Shown: positions 1-8,844, numbered from the stretch's first letter. The stretch: 64,000 bases of DNA from Rhodohalobacter sp. SW132 (GCF_003390325.1 NZ_QUOK01000009.1:124001-188000); one strand, 5' to 3'. Program-made: numbers and translations. Notes: generated from the sequence alone by a model not told the origin.

Positions 1-1
1 A

Positions 2-1933
2 GCTGAAGCCCTGCTTAATGATGATATAAATAGTAGGTTTGTTATTAGAATATTTAGTGAACGTGCTGAATTACTTCAGTCGCAAGATAGAATTGATGAA
101 AGTATTAATTATTGGAAGGAAGTCGCTAATATTGCGTTATCTCAAAATAACACCCCCATTTATCTTGAAAGTCTTGTTTCAAGGGCAAATCTAAACTTTA
201 AACTTGGTAATTATACAGAAACTTATGATTTACTTAAAAAATTCAGAGCTCATGATATAACTGTCGTGGACTTTTCAGTTTTGACACTCTCCCGTATTGT
301 TCAAGCAATGCTTTATCATCAGAATGGTGAATTAACTAGGGCCAAGGATTTATTTGCTGAAACAACAGAATTGGTACTTGAACGCGCCCGCTACTCTGCA
401 GATCTAGAAACGGGATATTGGACGGTTGAAGGGGAGTATATGCAGCTTTTTGAAACCTATGCGGATTTTCTGATTGAGCGAAATATGACCACCGAAGCTG
501 TTCAGATGCTGGATCGAATTAAAACGATAAATGATGCTTCCATGCTTCAAAACCCGCTCATCACCTCATCCCAGCTTTCTGAGGAACAGCTCAGCAGAGA
601 TCAGCAGATTACCCGTGAAATGGAAACGCTCAGGCGAAAACTTTTTGTCGCATCAAATAACGAAAGACTTCAATTAAACAATCAGATTGAAAGGCTCCAG
701 GCTCAAAAAAGAGAGCTGTTTCGGGACCAGCGTTCCATGCCAGTCAATCAACGGGAAATTCCAATCTGGAGCATTCAGCGGTCACTTGGCAGCGACCAGG
801 TTATGATGCACATCACAAGCATAAACGACAGTTATTACATCAGTCAGGTCACCCGCGATGACATTGATATACGAAAAGTCAACATTGATGAGGATCTGAA
901 ATCTGTTTTTGAAACTGCGATTCAAGGGATGATATCCGGCCGAACGGATCTTAATGCCCTCTATGAAATTGGTCAGATGCTAAATATCAATGATTTATCA
1001 AAGTCCTACTCATCGCTGATTTTGATTCCGGATGGATACCTTCATCAACTCCCACCCGATGTAATCCCACTGAATAAACCTGTTTCATCACACAGCTACG
1101 GTGCAACAACATTTTTAATTGAACACATGGATGTGAGAACTCTGAATCGACTGGACGACATGCGACAGCGACGTCAGAGTATAGATTTTGAATACGATTT
1201 CACCGGGTTTGGTGTAGCTGATTTTCAAAACAGTACAACCAACCGTTCGCTGATGCCGCTTCCACAGGCGCCGGGTGAGGTTAGTAAAATTCAACACAAT
1301 CTGCAGAGGTTTCCAAAACGAACAGCCTTCATAGAACATGATGCTACCCCTCAAAGATTTAAAGAGATTGCTGGAAACAGCCGAATTCTGCACATGGCCA
1401 CACACAGTGAAATCTCTGAGAGTGATCCGCTTTTCTCAAGACTGCACCTGCTTCCGGATCAATTTTCGGATGATCCCGATCCCGCAAATCAAATTTTTGC
1501 ATATGAATTATTCGAACTGAATCTTCAGAACGAATTGATTATGCTTAATTCATGCGAATCAGGCGGTGACCGTGCAATACAGGGCAGCGGAATTATGGGA
1601 TTAAGCCGGGCACTTCATTATGCAGGTGCTCAAAGTTTGATCTTAAATGCATGGTCGGTAAACGACCAGTTTGCAGCAGATTTTGCAGAAATGTTCTATC
1701 ACCACATAAATGAAGGTGAAACCAAATCAAGAGCACTCCAGCTTACTAAAATTGACTTTATTAAGAACAAAAATGCCAACCCGCACTTTTGGGGGCCATA
1801 TATTCTGAACGGTAACAATGAGCCATTGATTCAAAAACGCGGAGCAAACCTTGGTAACTGGCTCATCGCACTAATTTTCATCGCAGGATTTTTCGTAGTC
1901 ACAAGAACCCGAAACAGTTCACTTGCTGCCTGA
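2..1933 (+). CDS. TPR-CHAT protein (5' truncated by window edge)
   Basis: The reading frame is open from base 2, so the N-terminus lies outside the window and 643 residues are visible. The first part is helical and TPR-like, followed by a charged coiled coil. The C-terminal half is a CHAT domain, a caspase-like cysteine peptidase fold (known of the family). The expected dyad is visible: His in LHMATHSE (codon at 1403) and Cys in MLNSCESGGD (codon at 1553). A hydrophobic segment close to the C-terminus (GNWLIALIFIAGFFVV) looks like a single membrane anchor. CHAT proteins with TPRs occur in Bacteroidota and Balneolota as solitary genes and in defence or stress modules; the substrate cannot be told here. 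The convergent neighbour is a membrane TPR protein with an anti-sigma-like layout. A GTG at 266 could be mistaken for the start, but coding clearly continues upstream of it. Confidence 0.88.
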   Translation, partial: AEALLNDDINSRFVIRIFSERAELLQSQDRIDESINYWKEVANIALSQNNTPIYLESLVSRANLNFKLGNYTETYDLLKKFRAHDITVVDFSVLTLSRIVQAMLYHQNGELTRAKDLFAETTELVLERARYSADLETGYWTVEGEYMQLFETYADFLIERNMTTEAVQMLDRIKTINDASMLQNPLITSSQLSEEQLSRDQQITREMETLRRKLFVASNNERLQLNNQIERLQAQKRELFRDQRSMPVNQREIPIWSIQRSLGSDQVMMHITSINDSYYISQVTRDDIDIRKVNIDEDLKSVFETAIQGMISGRTDLNALYEIGQMLNINDLSKSYSSLILIPDGYLHQLPPDVIPLNKPVSSHSYGATTFLIEHMDVRTLNRLDDMRQRRQSIDFEYDFTGFGVADFQNSTTNRSLMPLPQAPGEVSKIQHNLQRFPKRTAFIEHDATPQRFKEIAGNSRILHMATHSEISESDPLFSRLHLLPDQFSDDPDPANQIFAYELFELNLQNELIMLNSCESGGDRAIQGSGIMGLSRALHYAGAQSLILNAWSVNDQFAADFAEMFYHHINEGETKSRALQLTKIDFIKNKNANPHFWGPYILNGNNEPLIQKRGANLGNWLIALIFIAGFFVVTRTRNSSLAA

Positions 1934-2437
1934 ATTGATTAATAAGTTCCAGAAGGCCATCAGTATATTCTTACCTTAACGGGCAATCGTTTCCCCAAAT
2001 CACGGCTCTTCAATTCCGATTTATCTTCGCAGACACTTATCCATTTTAGTAGTCGAACCCAGGTTATATCGCATACCGAATAATCATTGTGACACTGCAT
2101 GCCACTCTTTTCGCAATTCGATAGTCAGCTTTGAGTGTTGAGCCTCTGGAGCTATTGGAAGGAATGGGTTGAAATGGATGAGATACTAAATTGCGTAATG
2201 ACTTTAAACAGAAACTTCAGGAAATGCGAACTCTTTGTCTGCGGATTTCGAGTAGTGCTTTGTAAACAGGTATTAAGTTATCTCATGAGCCATCATTTCT
2301 AAAATTCACTCAACCCGCTGCCTTCTTAATGTTCCAGGCCCAATTGAAGATTGCATAATTGATAAGAGGCGCTTAACAACAGAAGCATGTGAAGGCGAAT
2401 TATCTGTTTAAAGCGGATTGATGAAACAATCATCCAT
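1934..2437. other. Intergenic region, no gene recognised
   Basis: About 500 bases between two convergent genes. No open frame with recognisable protein similarity and no RNA gene was seen. Short frames on the minus strand around 2320-2390 are broken by stops. The region may contain decayed sequence, but no family could be assigned. Confidence 0.5.
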
Positions 2438-2470
2438 AAAAAAAGGCAGCGCGGTGCTATCCGGGCTGCC
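2438..2470 (-). terminator. Rho-independent terminator of the TPR membrane gene
   Basis: Read on the minus strand, the stem GGCAGC/GCTGCC (2465-2470 with 2445-2450) is followed by a run of seven T (2444-2438). It lies 30 bases past the stop of the gene ending at 2501. Confidence 0.85.
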
Positions 2471-2500
2471 TGAAGTTTAACACAGAAATTAAATCAAATT

Positions 2501-3238
2501 TTACCTGCTTGAAAGTGCTCTGAGATAACTTTGAGCTACACGGCTGTAGGCTCCATTCATTTCAAACGCTTTTTCAAGCATGTCTTTTGCTTCCGCAATT
2601 TGATTTACTTGGAAATATGCATTTCCGAGATACCAGTAGTTGCGCTCACGTAGCATCACGTCATCATAGTTTAAGTTTTTTGCATTTTCAAATCTTTCAA
2701 TTGCTTCCGAGAATTGCCCTGAATTATAGAGTATTGAACCGGATGTGATCAACAGTTCAGCCTGTTCAATTTCAGAATTCGCTCGTTCAAGCTCATGATT
2801 GAGCAGTGAAAGTGCGGCACCAACCTCTCCGGTGTTTGCTGTTGATATCGCTCTTCTCACAACATCAGATTCAACACTTTCTGTTGCCATCCCATCCGCT
2901 GACCTGTAGTAATCCAGCTCAATGGTTGAAACCGGTTTAATCATTTCGGATGTTTCAGTACTCAGGCTAAACAGGATTGCAGATCCAATCATCAGCACAA
3001 CTGCTGCTGCAGCTGAAAGCCATACACGCTGAACCGGCTCTTTTCTGACCTCTTCGGATTTCTTTTGCCGTTCTTCACCAATCTGCTTTAAACTCGCAAC
3101 ACTTTTCATGTAATCGAGATAATATTCATTATCAATAAGCTCCGCCCAAAGTTCATCTACTTCCTGGGGTGATAGTTTACCGTCTAAATACTCCTCAATA
3201 CGGTTTTCTAATTCTATATTTCTGTTGCTCTCAATCAT
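2501..3238 (-). CDS. Single-pass membrane TPR protein with anti-sigma-like layout
   Basis: 245 residues. The N-terminal 70 residues are soluble and acidic and contain a short helical segment (EEYLDGKLSPQEVDELW) like the start of many anti-sigma factors, although no zinc ligands (HxxxCxxC) are present. A transmembrane helix follows at about residues 74-93, then an external part with two or three TPR-like repeats (about 150-240). This layout of cytoplasmic anti-sigma-like segment, membrane helix and TPRs is common beside ECF sigma factors and CHAT/TPR proteins in this group of bacteria (general knowledge). No sigma gene is adjacent here; the gene converges on the CHAT gene. Function is inferred only from architecture. 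The gene is followed by a clear terminator and appears to be monocistronic. Confidence 0.75.
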   Translation of the reverse strand: MIESNRNIELENRIEEYLDGKLSPQEVDELWAELIDNEYYLDYMKSVASLKQIGEERQKKSEEVRKEPVQRVWLSAAAAVVLMIGSAILFSLSTETSEMIKPVSTIELDYYRSADGMATESVESDVVRRAISTANTGEVGAALSLLNHELERANSEIEQAELLITSGSILYNSGQFSEAIERFENAKNLNYDDVMLRERNYWYLGNAYFQVNQIAEAKDMLEKAFEMNGAYSRVAQSYLRALSSR

Positions 3239-3615
3239 AGGGTTACATCGTTAAGTGTTATTATTCGGTAATCTGACAGGAGATCAGTGTGTGTGTTTAT
3301 TAAAAACTACAGACTTTGTGATTGTTGTAAACATCTGCTTTTATTCTGATTATGTCTGCATACTTATTTGTTCAATATCCGACAAAAGCTAAATCTACAT
3401 AAACTATTGTGAATAAACTTCAACTTTGTCTGGTATTCGGACTATATACAAGAGTATCTAACCTCCCTCTTGTTACATTAAAAAATCTTAATATTTCATG
3501 ATTAAACTTAACAACCGTTCACATGGGCTGTGATTCTCTTTCCTGTGTTATCGCACCGAAGTTGCTTATGTTTATGCTCAATTTTCACGTGTTATTCGAA
3601 CTTCTATTATCCAAT
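3239..3615. other. Divergent intergenic region
   Basis: AT-rich spacer between the divergent TPR membrane gene and the NagZ-like gene. It probably carries both promoters, but no -10/-35 pair, operator or riboswitch could be assigned with confidence. An upstream in-frame ATG at 3523 exists, but the 31 residues it adds do not look like a leader peptide. Confidence 0.4.
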
Positions 3616-4764
3616 ATGTTCAACTCAATTCGCCATTCACATATGACACTCTGCACTGCTGCCTTTATTTGTCTCGTTACAATTCAGACCGGTTGCATAA
3701 ACCAGGAATCAAATTCTGAAGAATTTTCGATCGAACAAAAAGCAGCACAATTACTTATGGTCGGTTTCAAGGGGTTTGAAATGTCGGATACTTCTCACGT
3801 TAAGCGCGATATCGAAGAGTATGGTGTGGGTGGCGTAATCCTGTTCGATTTTGATGTCCCGACCGGAACCCCTGAGCGTAATATTAAATCCGCTGACCAG
3901 GTGGAGCAATTAAACCGATCCCTGCAGGAGATCTCTTCCATACCTCTGCTAATAGCCGTAGACCAGGAAGGCGGACGCGTGGCGCGTTTAAAAGCTGCGC
4001 GTGGATTTCCCGCAACTGTTTCAGCTGAATATCTTGGCGATCTGAACAATCCGGACAGTACACGGGCATACACTATTGAGCAAACTGAACTGCTTGCTAA
4101 TATTGGATTCAACGTAAATTTTGCGCCGGTGGTTGATCTCAATACCAACCCGGAAAATCCTGTGATTGGCCAGCTCGACCGCAGCTACAGCGCGGATCCA
4201 GACATTGTAACCACTCATGCATCCATTGTAATTGAAGAGCATCAAAACCAGAACCTGCTGCCGGTTATTAAACATTTTCCGGGTCACGGCAGCGCCTGGA
4301 ACGACTCTCATGTGGGAATGGCAGATGTAACCGACACCTGGGAAGAGATCGAGCTTGAACCGTATAGAAATCTGTCCCAAACCGACTTTCGCTTTGCCGT
4401 GATGACTGCGCATGTAATGAACAGCAATCTTGACGAAGAGCTTCCTGCCACACTTTCCCGGAATGTACAAACAGGCCTGCTTCGGGACGATATCGGTTTT
4501 CGCGGAATGCTTTTTTCGGATGATATGCAGATGGACGCCATTCGCTCTTTCTATGGACTCGAGTTCTCCATCGAACATGCGCTGAACGCCGGCGTGGATA
4601 TGCTGATCTTTGCCAATAACTCCGTCTATCAGCCTGACATTGTTCCTGATGCCGTAAAGATTATCGTGGACCTGGTTGAGACAGGCGCGGTTTCTGAGGA
4701 GAGGATCAACGAGGCGTATGAGCGGGTGATGGAGACCAAGCGTCAGCTCGGGCTGCTTGATTGA
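3616..4764 (+). CDS. Beta-N-acetylhexosaminidase, GH3 NagZ-type lipoprotein
   Basis: GH3 enzymes of the NagZ type remove terminal N-acetylglucosamine from peptidoglycan fragments or other amino sugars. With the start at 3616 the protein has 382 residues and begins with a lipoprotein signal ending in the lipobox IQTGC (Cys27), so it should be membrane-anchored outside the cytoplasm rather than cytosolic as in E. coli. This is the reason for choosing 3616 over the in-frame ATG at 3523. The single catalytic barrel shows AVDQEGGRVARL (about 114-125), the general acid/base loop KHFPGHG (219-225) with NDSH (229-232), and the nucleophile motif FSDDMQM (Asp302). The second GH3 domain of larger enzymes is absent, as usual for NagZ. 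An exported enzyme suggests turnover of cell-wall fragments or of external chitin-like sugars. Confidence 0.92.
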   Translation: MFNSIRHSHMTLCTAAFICLVTIQTGCINQESNSEEFSIEQKAAQLLMVGFKGFEMSDTSHVKRDIEEYGVGGVILFDFDVPTGTPERNIKSADQVEQLNRSLQEISSIPLLIAVDQEGGRVARLKAARGFPATVSAEYLGDLNNPDSTRAYTIEQTELLANIGFNVNFAPVVDLNTNPENPVIGQLDRSYSADPDIVTTHASIVIEEHQNQNLLPVIKHFPGHGSAWNDSHVGMADVTDTWEEIELEPYRNLSQTDFRFAVMTAHVMNSNLDEELPATLSRNVQTGLLRDDIGFRGMLFSDDMQMDAIRSFYGLEFSIEHALNAGVDMLIFANNSVYQPDIVPDAVKIIVDLVETGAVSEERINEAYERVMETKRQLGLLD

Positions 4765-4776
4765 GAAGCAGTCAGT

Positions 4777-4870
4777 CATGGTATTTTTGGAAGCGACGTC
4801 TCAAAATTAAACTGCCGGGCAGAAACTAAATACATGACTGAATCCGGCGTCGAGCAAGAAAAATACCATG
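4777..4870. repeat. 94-bp element with 12-bp terminal inverted repeats, copy 1
   Basis: Begins CATGGTATTTTT and ends with the exact reverse complement AAAAATACCATG. It is noncoding and about 80% identical by eye to the copy at 4980-5073, with exactly the same length. The layout resembles a MITE or a conserved hairpin element. Confidence 0.8.
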
Positions 4871-4903
4871 TCTATTCACAGTTGAATTCTCTGCCCGTAT
4901 AAA

Positions 4904-4938
4904 AGATCCGCAATGTCTTTGTGAGACATTGCGGATCT
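4904..4938. repeat. Perfect 15-bp hairpin, 5-base loop
   Basis: AGATCCGCAATGTCT (4904-4918) pairs perfectly with 4924-4938 around the loop TTGTG. No T-run follows on either strand, so it is not a typical terminator. It sits between the two 94-bp elements. Confidence 0.75.
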
Positions 4939-4979
4939 GATTTCGAGCTTTCACAAATTAATTCCTTGTCCTCAAGAGA

Positions 4980-5073
4980 CATGGTATTTTTGAGAGCAAC
5001 GTCTCAAATTCAAACTGCCAGACAGAAACTAAATAAGCGACCGAAACGGGCACGGAGTAAGAAAAATACCATG
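4980..5073. repeat. 94-bp element with terminal inverted repeats, copy 2
   Basis: Same 12-bp termini and same length as the copy at 4777-4870. The inverted repeat extends outward here to GACATGG/CCATGTC. The most conserved interior stretch is the left half, around ACGTCTC and CAGAAACTAAATA. Confidence 0.8.
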
Positions 5074-5087
5074 TCTTTCTCCTGAAG

Positions 5088-5203
5088 TCATGCCGCACCA
5101 CAATGCGGCATCTCCCAATCCTGTTCGATCTGAAGACCCAGCCATTGGCATATCACTTTCCCGTGGCAACAATGGGAGATCGCGGGTCGAAGCCCGCGGT
5201 GAC
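5088..5203. repeat. Compound palindromic repeat (GTCATGCCG family)
   Basis: The outer arms GTCATGCCGC...TCTCCCA (5088-5117) and TGGGAGATCGCGGG...GGTGAC (5173-5203) are partly complementary, and each arm is itself a small hairpin (ATGCCGC/GCGGCAT and CGCGGG/CCCGCG). It lies in the 3' flank of the S9 peptidase gene. A related but decayed unit is at 16789-16873. Confidence 0.65.
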
Positions 5204-5228
5204 TACCGGGTTGCTAACAATTCCTGCC

Positions 5229-7985
5229 TCAATCGCCTAAATACGGCACACCCTCCTCTATCCATGCGGGAGCGGGAATTCCTTTGAGATAATGATCCAT
5301 GTACTCTTTCATCTTCACCGCGTAGTCGAGGCGGTTGGCAAACTTGCGAAGGTGGTGTGGTTCGTCGTAATAGTGCAGGAACACCGACTCTTTTCCGTTT
5401 CGCCGGAGCGCAAGGTAGAGCTCGATCGACTGGTACCACGGCACCGCCTCATCAGCATCACCGTGCTGAATCATGATAGGCGTGTTGATGCGATCAGCAA
5501 AAAAGACCGGTGAATTTTCGATGTAGGGCTTTGGATTCTCCCAGAGGCTTACGCCCAGACGGCTCTGCGTCTGCTCATACTGAAACTGACGCGCCAGCCC
5601 GGTTCCCCATCGAATACCGCTATAGGCGCTGGTCATGTTGCCAACCGGAGCTCCCGCCACCGCAGCCGCAAACATGTCCGTTTCCGTGACCATGTGGGCC
5701 GCCAGGTAACCACTCCAGGAGTGTCCGTGGAGTCCGATGGCGTCCGGATCGGCCACGCCCATCTCCACCAGTTTGTGCACGCCCGGCACGATGCTTTTTG
5801 TGGCCGAATAGCCCGGCTGGGGAATATCAAACCAGACATCAGGCATAAAAAAGACATAGCCGTCACTCACATACTGGGCGACATTAGGCCGGTGATTCGT
5901 CACAGGGTGGTTAAAATCGTGCAGCCGCTGCGAAAACCGCTCATAAAAATAGATAAACACCGGGTAGGTCTGCTCAGGATCGTAATCGTCGGGATACACC
6001 ACAATGCCCTGGGTCTTTTTACCGTCCACATCCAGCCAGTCGATCAGCTCCGCATGACCCCAGTTCCACTGTTCTTTTAGGTCATCATAGAGAGTTGTCT
6101 GTTTCGAGGTATTCCGGAAACGCCAGCTGTCGCTTACCCAGAGATTGGGATAGACATCATACTTCTGCTTTGTAAACAGAACCCTGTCGCTGTTCTCAGC
6201 TTTTGCAACCAGATCAAACCTCATCTCGCCTCCAAGCAGTTCAGTCACACCGCTCCGGCCGATACGGGATTCATAAAACCCGTAATTCTTCTCCATCTCA
6301 TCAAACATGGTCAACAGCAGCCGCTCGTTCCGGCTGAAGGTGTGGCGCTCCGGATCAAGATCGCGGATTCTGTAGATCCGCTGATCCTCTCTCCCCTTTC
6401 CGTCTGTGACCGACCGAACCCCATCCGCTGCTGCATCAAACTGCCAGATATCGTATTTGTCGTAGATGATTACAGATCGATCATTGTCGGTCCAGCCGGC
6501 AATTCCGTATCCGCCGGATGGCTGTGGGCGGTCGTTATCTTCATCTGCAAACGGCACATCCAGGCCTTCGGTCAGATTTCGAACCTGGCCGGTTTCACTG
6601 TTCATGATATTCCAGTCTTCGCCATCAAACCAGGCGGCAAAATCTCCGTTAGGCGAAAGTGACGCCCCAAACCGCTGCTGCGTTATAAACTGAGTTTGCC
6701 CCCCTGTCTCAAGGTCGATCAGGTAATAATCGCGGTATCGACCATCATGCGTAATCAATTGTCTGTAAGAAAGATCCGATGAGCCGATTATGTGACCAGT
6801 GTTGTGGCTCACCGAAACATAAGGGAGTTCTTTCACCGCCAGCTGAACCGATCGGCCCTCATCCAAATGATAAACGGCCGTGTAGAGATGATTTTTTCGA
6901 TTGTTAAACGTCTGTTTCTCATGCGTTTTGATCAGCGGATCATCCCAGTGCCACACTTTGCCTTCAACTTCATTCAGGATGTGACCAAGATCATACATAT
7001 TGTCGGCCGTGAGCGAATCACTCTTCTCTTCGCGCTCATCCAGGGCGACCATATCGGCATCTTTCACGCCATAAAAAAGGCGCTCACCATCGTAGGTCCA
7101 GGTCAGGTTGTTGCGCGATCGCAGCCGGTATCCAACCTCCACATCGTCCGGCGTCACCAGGAATTCCGGTTCACCGTCAAATGCCTGCCAGGTAACGATC
7201 GATGCATCGTTCAGGCGATTGTCGTGCGCGGTGTCGATCTCGGTGGCCGTCAATGCAAGCCGGCCTCGACTCTGATCCCACGAAAAATTATTGTAGTATG
7301 CATAGGAGTTTGCCAAGAGCTGAACCGGCTCCAGTCCTTCATCCAGATCGATCGCAAACAGCGCGTTGTTTTCACCCAGCGTATCCACCGTGGAGTAGAC
7401 AAAATAGTTCGAGGTGCTGTCGATCGACATAGCGTTTACAAACGGAAGCTCAAGAGTGTCATCCGACTGCAGGTTGATCAGTTTGCGGGGCGATCCGACG
7501 TGCGGATTATCGGATTCAAAATCTTGTGGCTGTTCGAGAGACACCACCAGCCAGTTGCCGTCATTTGAAAACTCAAAACCGGTTACATTTTCAATCTCCT
7601 GACGTTCGCCGTCTGCCAGATTCAGAATAAAGAGGCTGTTTTTCGGTCCGTTGCGTCCCGCATTTTCCAGTTCCAGGAAAGGTGGTTTTACGATCGCTGC
7701 CGCAAACGCTCCGTTTGATGAGATCTGCGGTCGCTCGCCGCGCTCAATCAAATACTCCGTATCTCCATCCACCTGTTTGATGCGGACCTCGCCATCACCA
7801 CGTTCCGGCCAGACGCCAAATGCAATCCAGTCGCCGTCAGCAGAAATAACCGGGTTATCGATCGATTTGAACTGCATCACATCCTCGAACGTGAACTGTT
7901 CCTGGGCTGTAGCTGTGGAGTGAAATGCAGTGGTAATAAAAATCAGGGCACACATTAAAAGTGCGGATTGTATTCGTAATCTCAT
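5229..7985 (-). CDS. Secreted S9 family peptidase (prolyl oligopeptidase-like)
   Basis: 918 residues with an N-terminal signal peptide of about 27 residues ending near TATAQ, so it is exported. Residues 30-620 are rich in beta-propeller-like repeats (VISADGDWIAFGVW, FEFSNDGNWLVVSL, SLSPNGDFAAWF), as in the gating propeller of S9 peptidases and dipeptidyl aminopeptidases. The C-terminal alpha/beta-hydrolase domain carries the catalytic serine in GLHGHSWSGYL (Ser756), Asp in HGDADEAVP (about Asp845) and His in DEPHHLR (877 or 878). It probably degrades short, often proline-containing peptides outside the cytoplasm; the exact specificity cannot be read from the sequence. The gene is divergent from the DinB-like gene with only 92 bases between the starts, so the two promoters share that spacer. 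Confidence 0.92.
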   Translation of the reverse strand: MRLRIQSALLMCALIFITTAFHSTATAQEQFTFEDVMQFKSIDNPVISADGDWIAFGVWPERGDGEVRIKQVDGDTEYLIERGERPQISSNGAFAAAIVKPPFLELENAGRNGPKNSLFILNLADGERQEIENVTGFEFSNDGNWLVVSLEQPQDFESDNPHVGSPRKLINLQSDDTLELPFVNAMSIDSTSNYFVYSTVDTLGENNALFAIDLDEGLEPVQLLANSYAYYNNFSWDQSRGRLALTATEIDTAHDNRLNDASIVTWQAFDGEPEFLVTPDDVEVGYRLRSRNNLTWTYDGERLFYGVKDADMVALDEREEKSDSLTADNMYDLGHILNEVEGKVWHWDDPLIKTHEKQTFNNRKNHLYTAVYHLDEGRSVQLAVKELPYVSVSHNTGHIIGSSDLSYRQLITHDGRYRDYYLIDLETGGQTQFITQQRFGASLSPNGDFAAWFDGEDWNIMNSETGQVRNLTEGLDVPFADEDNDRPQPSGGYGIAGWTDNDRSVIIYDKYDIWQFDAAADGVRSVTDGKGREDQRIYRIRDLDPERHTFSRNERLLLTMFDEMEKNYGFYESRIGRSGVTELLGGEMRFDLVAKAENSDRVLFTKQKYDVYPNLWVSDSWRFRNTSKQTTLYDDLKEQWNWGHAELIDWLDVDGKKTQGIVVYPDDYDPEQTYPVFIYFYERFSQRLHDFNHPVTNHRPNVAQYVSDGYVFFMPDVWFDIPQPGYSATKSIVPGVHKLVEMGVADPDAIGLHGHSWSGYLAAHMVTETDMFAAAVAGAPVGNMTSAYSGIRWGTGLARQFQYEQTQSRLGVSLWENPKPYIENSPVFFADRINTPIMIQHGDADEAVPWYQSIELYLALRRNGKESVFLHYYDEPHHLRKFANRLDYAVKMKEYMDHYLKGIPAPAWIEEGVPYLGD

Positions 7986-8077
7986 AAACGGTTTGCTTAC
8001 TTTTGGTTTGATGTAGAAGAAACAGAAAAAGCGATCAACCTGCTACCTGTAACCTCCAATTAAACAATCTTTCACAG

Positions 8078-8650
8078 ATGTCCATCGCAAAAGAGTTCAC
8101 CATCGAGCAGCTTATTGAAAAGTTTGAGGGTGCCAAAACGATAATTCATGAGTACGGTAGTCTCCCGCGTGAGACCGTTTTATACAAATTGAATCCGGAG
8201 ACCTGGAGCTGCGTTGAGGTTTGTCAGCATTTGATTCAGTTCAATAAGCTGTACATCAACCAGATGAATTCAGCGATCGAAAAACTTAACGCAATTCCGG
8301 CAGCGCAAAACGGCCATACGTTCTCACCTAAATGGAGTGCGAGAAAGCTGGCGGGTTATATGGAGCCGCCTTATTCGTTCGGCATTAAAACCGTGAAACC
8401 GATGAAGCCGGATGGCAGTGAGTCAGATCCTGCTGAAACCATTGAACGGCTGATTGAAGTTCAGGATGAGCTGATTGAGCTTCTGAAAAGAGCCGATAGC
8501 GAAAACTGGGATCTGGATAAGATTAAGGGCCGTCATCCGCTGATTAAACTGCTGCGGCTATCACTTACAGATTTTCTCATTATTATGGATGCTCATCAGC
8601 GCAGACATATCTGGCAGATTGAGCAGATTTTGAAACGGATACCTCAGTAG
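8078..8650 (+). CDS. DinB/YfiT-fold putative metalloenzyme
   Basis: 190 residues forming a predicted four-helix bundle of the DinB superfamily. The three metal-binding histidines expected of the family are visible: His51 in VCQHLIQFN, and His173 and His177 in DAHQRRHIWQ. Members include thiol-dependent transferases (bacillithiol or mycothiol S-transferases) and many proteins of unknown role, so the substrate is not assigned. The name refers to the fold and not to the DNA polymerase DinB. It is cytoplasmic, with no signal or membrane segment, and appears to be a single-gene unit. Confidence 0.8.
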   Translation: MSIAKEFTIEQLIEKFEGAKTIIHEYGSLPRETVLYKLNPETWSCVEVCQHLIQFNKLYINQMNSAIEKLNAIPAAQNGHTFSPKWSARKLAGYMEPPYSFGIKTVKPMKPDGSESDPAETIERLIEVQDELIELLKRADSENWDLDKIKGRHPLIKLLRLSLTDFLIIMDAHQRRHIWQIEQILKRIPQ

Positions 8651-8690
8651 GAATTCTCGCGAAGGGGAGTAGTCAGAATCTGGGGTTATT

Positions 8691-8829
8691 CTCGCAAAGG
8701 CGCAAAGGCGCGACGGTATATGTGTTTGTGCACGCAGGGGCGAGACGGCGCAGGGGTTTTATGTAGGGATTTTTATTCAATCTCGCATTACCTATAAATG
8801 ATTACCTTGCGTCTTTGCGGCGTGGCGAG
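8691..8829. repeat. Inverted repeat of the CTCGCAAAGGCGCAAAG type
   Basis: The left end CTCGCAAAGGCGCAAAGGCG (8691-8710) is matched imperfectly on the opposite strand by the right end GCGTCTTTGCGGCGTGGCGAG region (about 8809-8829). It is noncoding and fills the space between two convergent genes, stopping just short of the umuC stop codon. Similar CGCAAAGNCGCAAAG repeats are familiar from many bacterial genomes (recollection, not searched). Confidence 0.5.
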
Positions 8830-8844
8830 CCCACTGTTTCTGCA

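Noticed and set aside
2320-2395. Possible transposase remnant on the minus strand (frame reading LINYAIFNWAWNIKKAAG)
   Set aside because: Too short, interrupted by stops and without a matching transposase core or terminal repeats.
6792-7568. Long open frame antisense to the S9 peptidase gene
   Set aside because: It mirrors the codon structure of the sense gene, has no recognisable domain and sits entirely inside a well-supported coding region. The same applies to antisense frames over nagZ-like, acnA, rplM-rpsI and ilvE genes.
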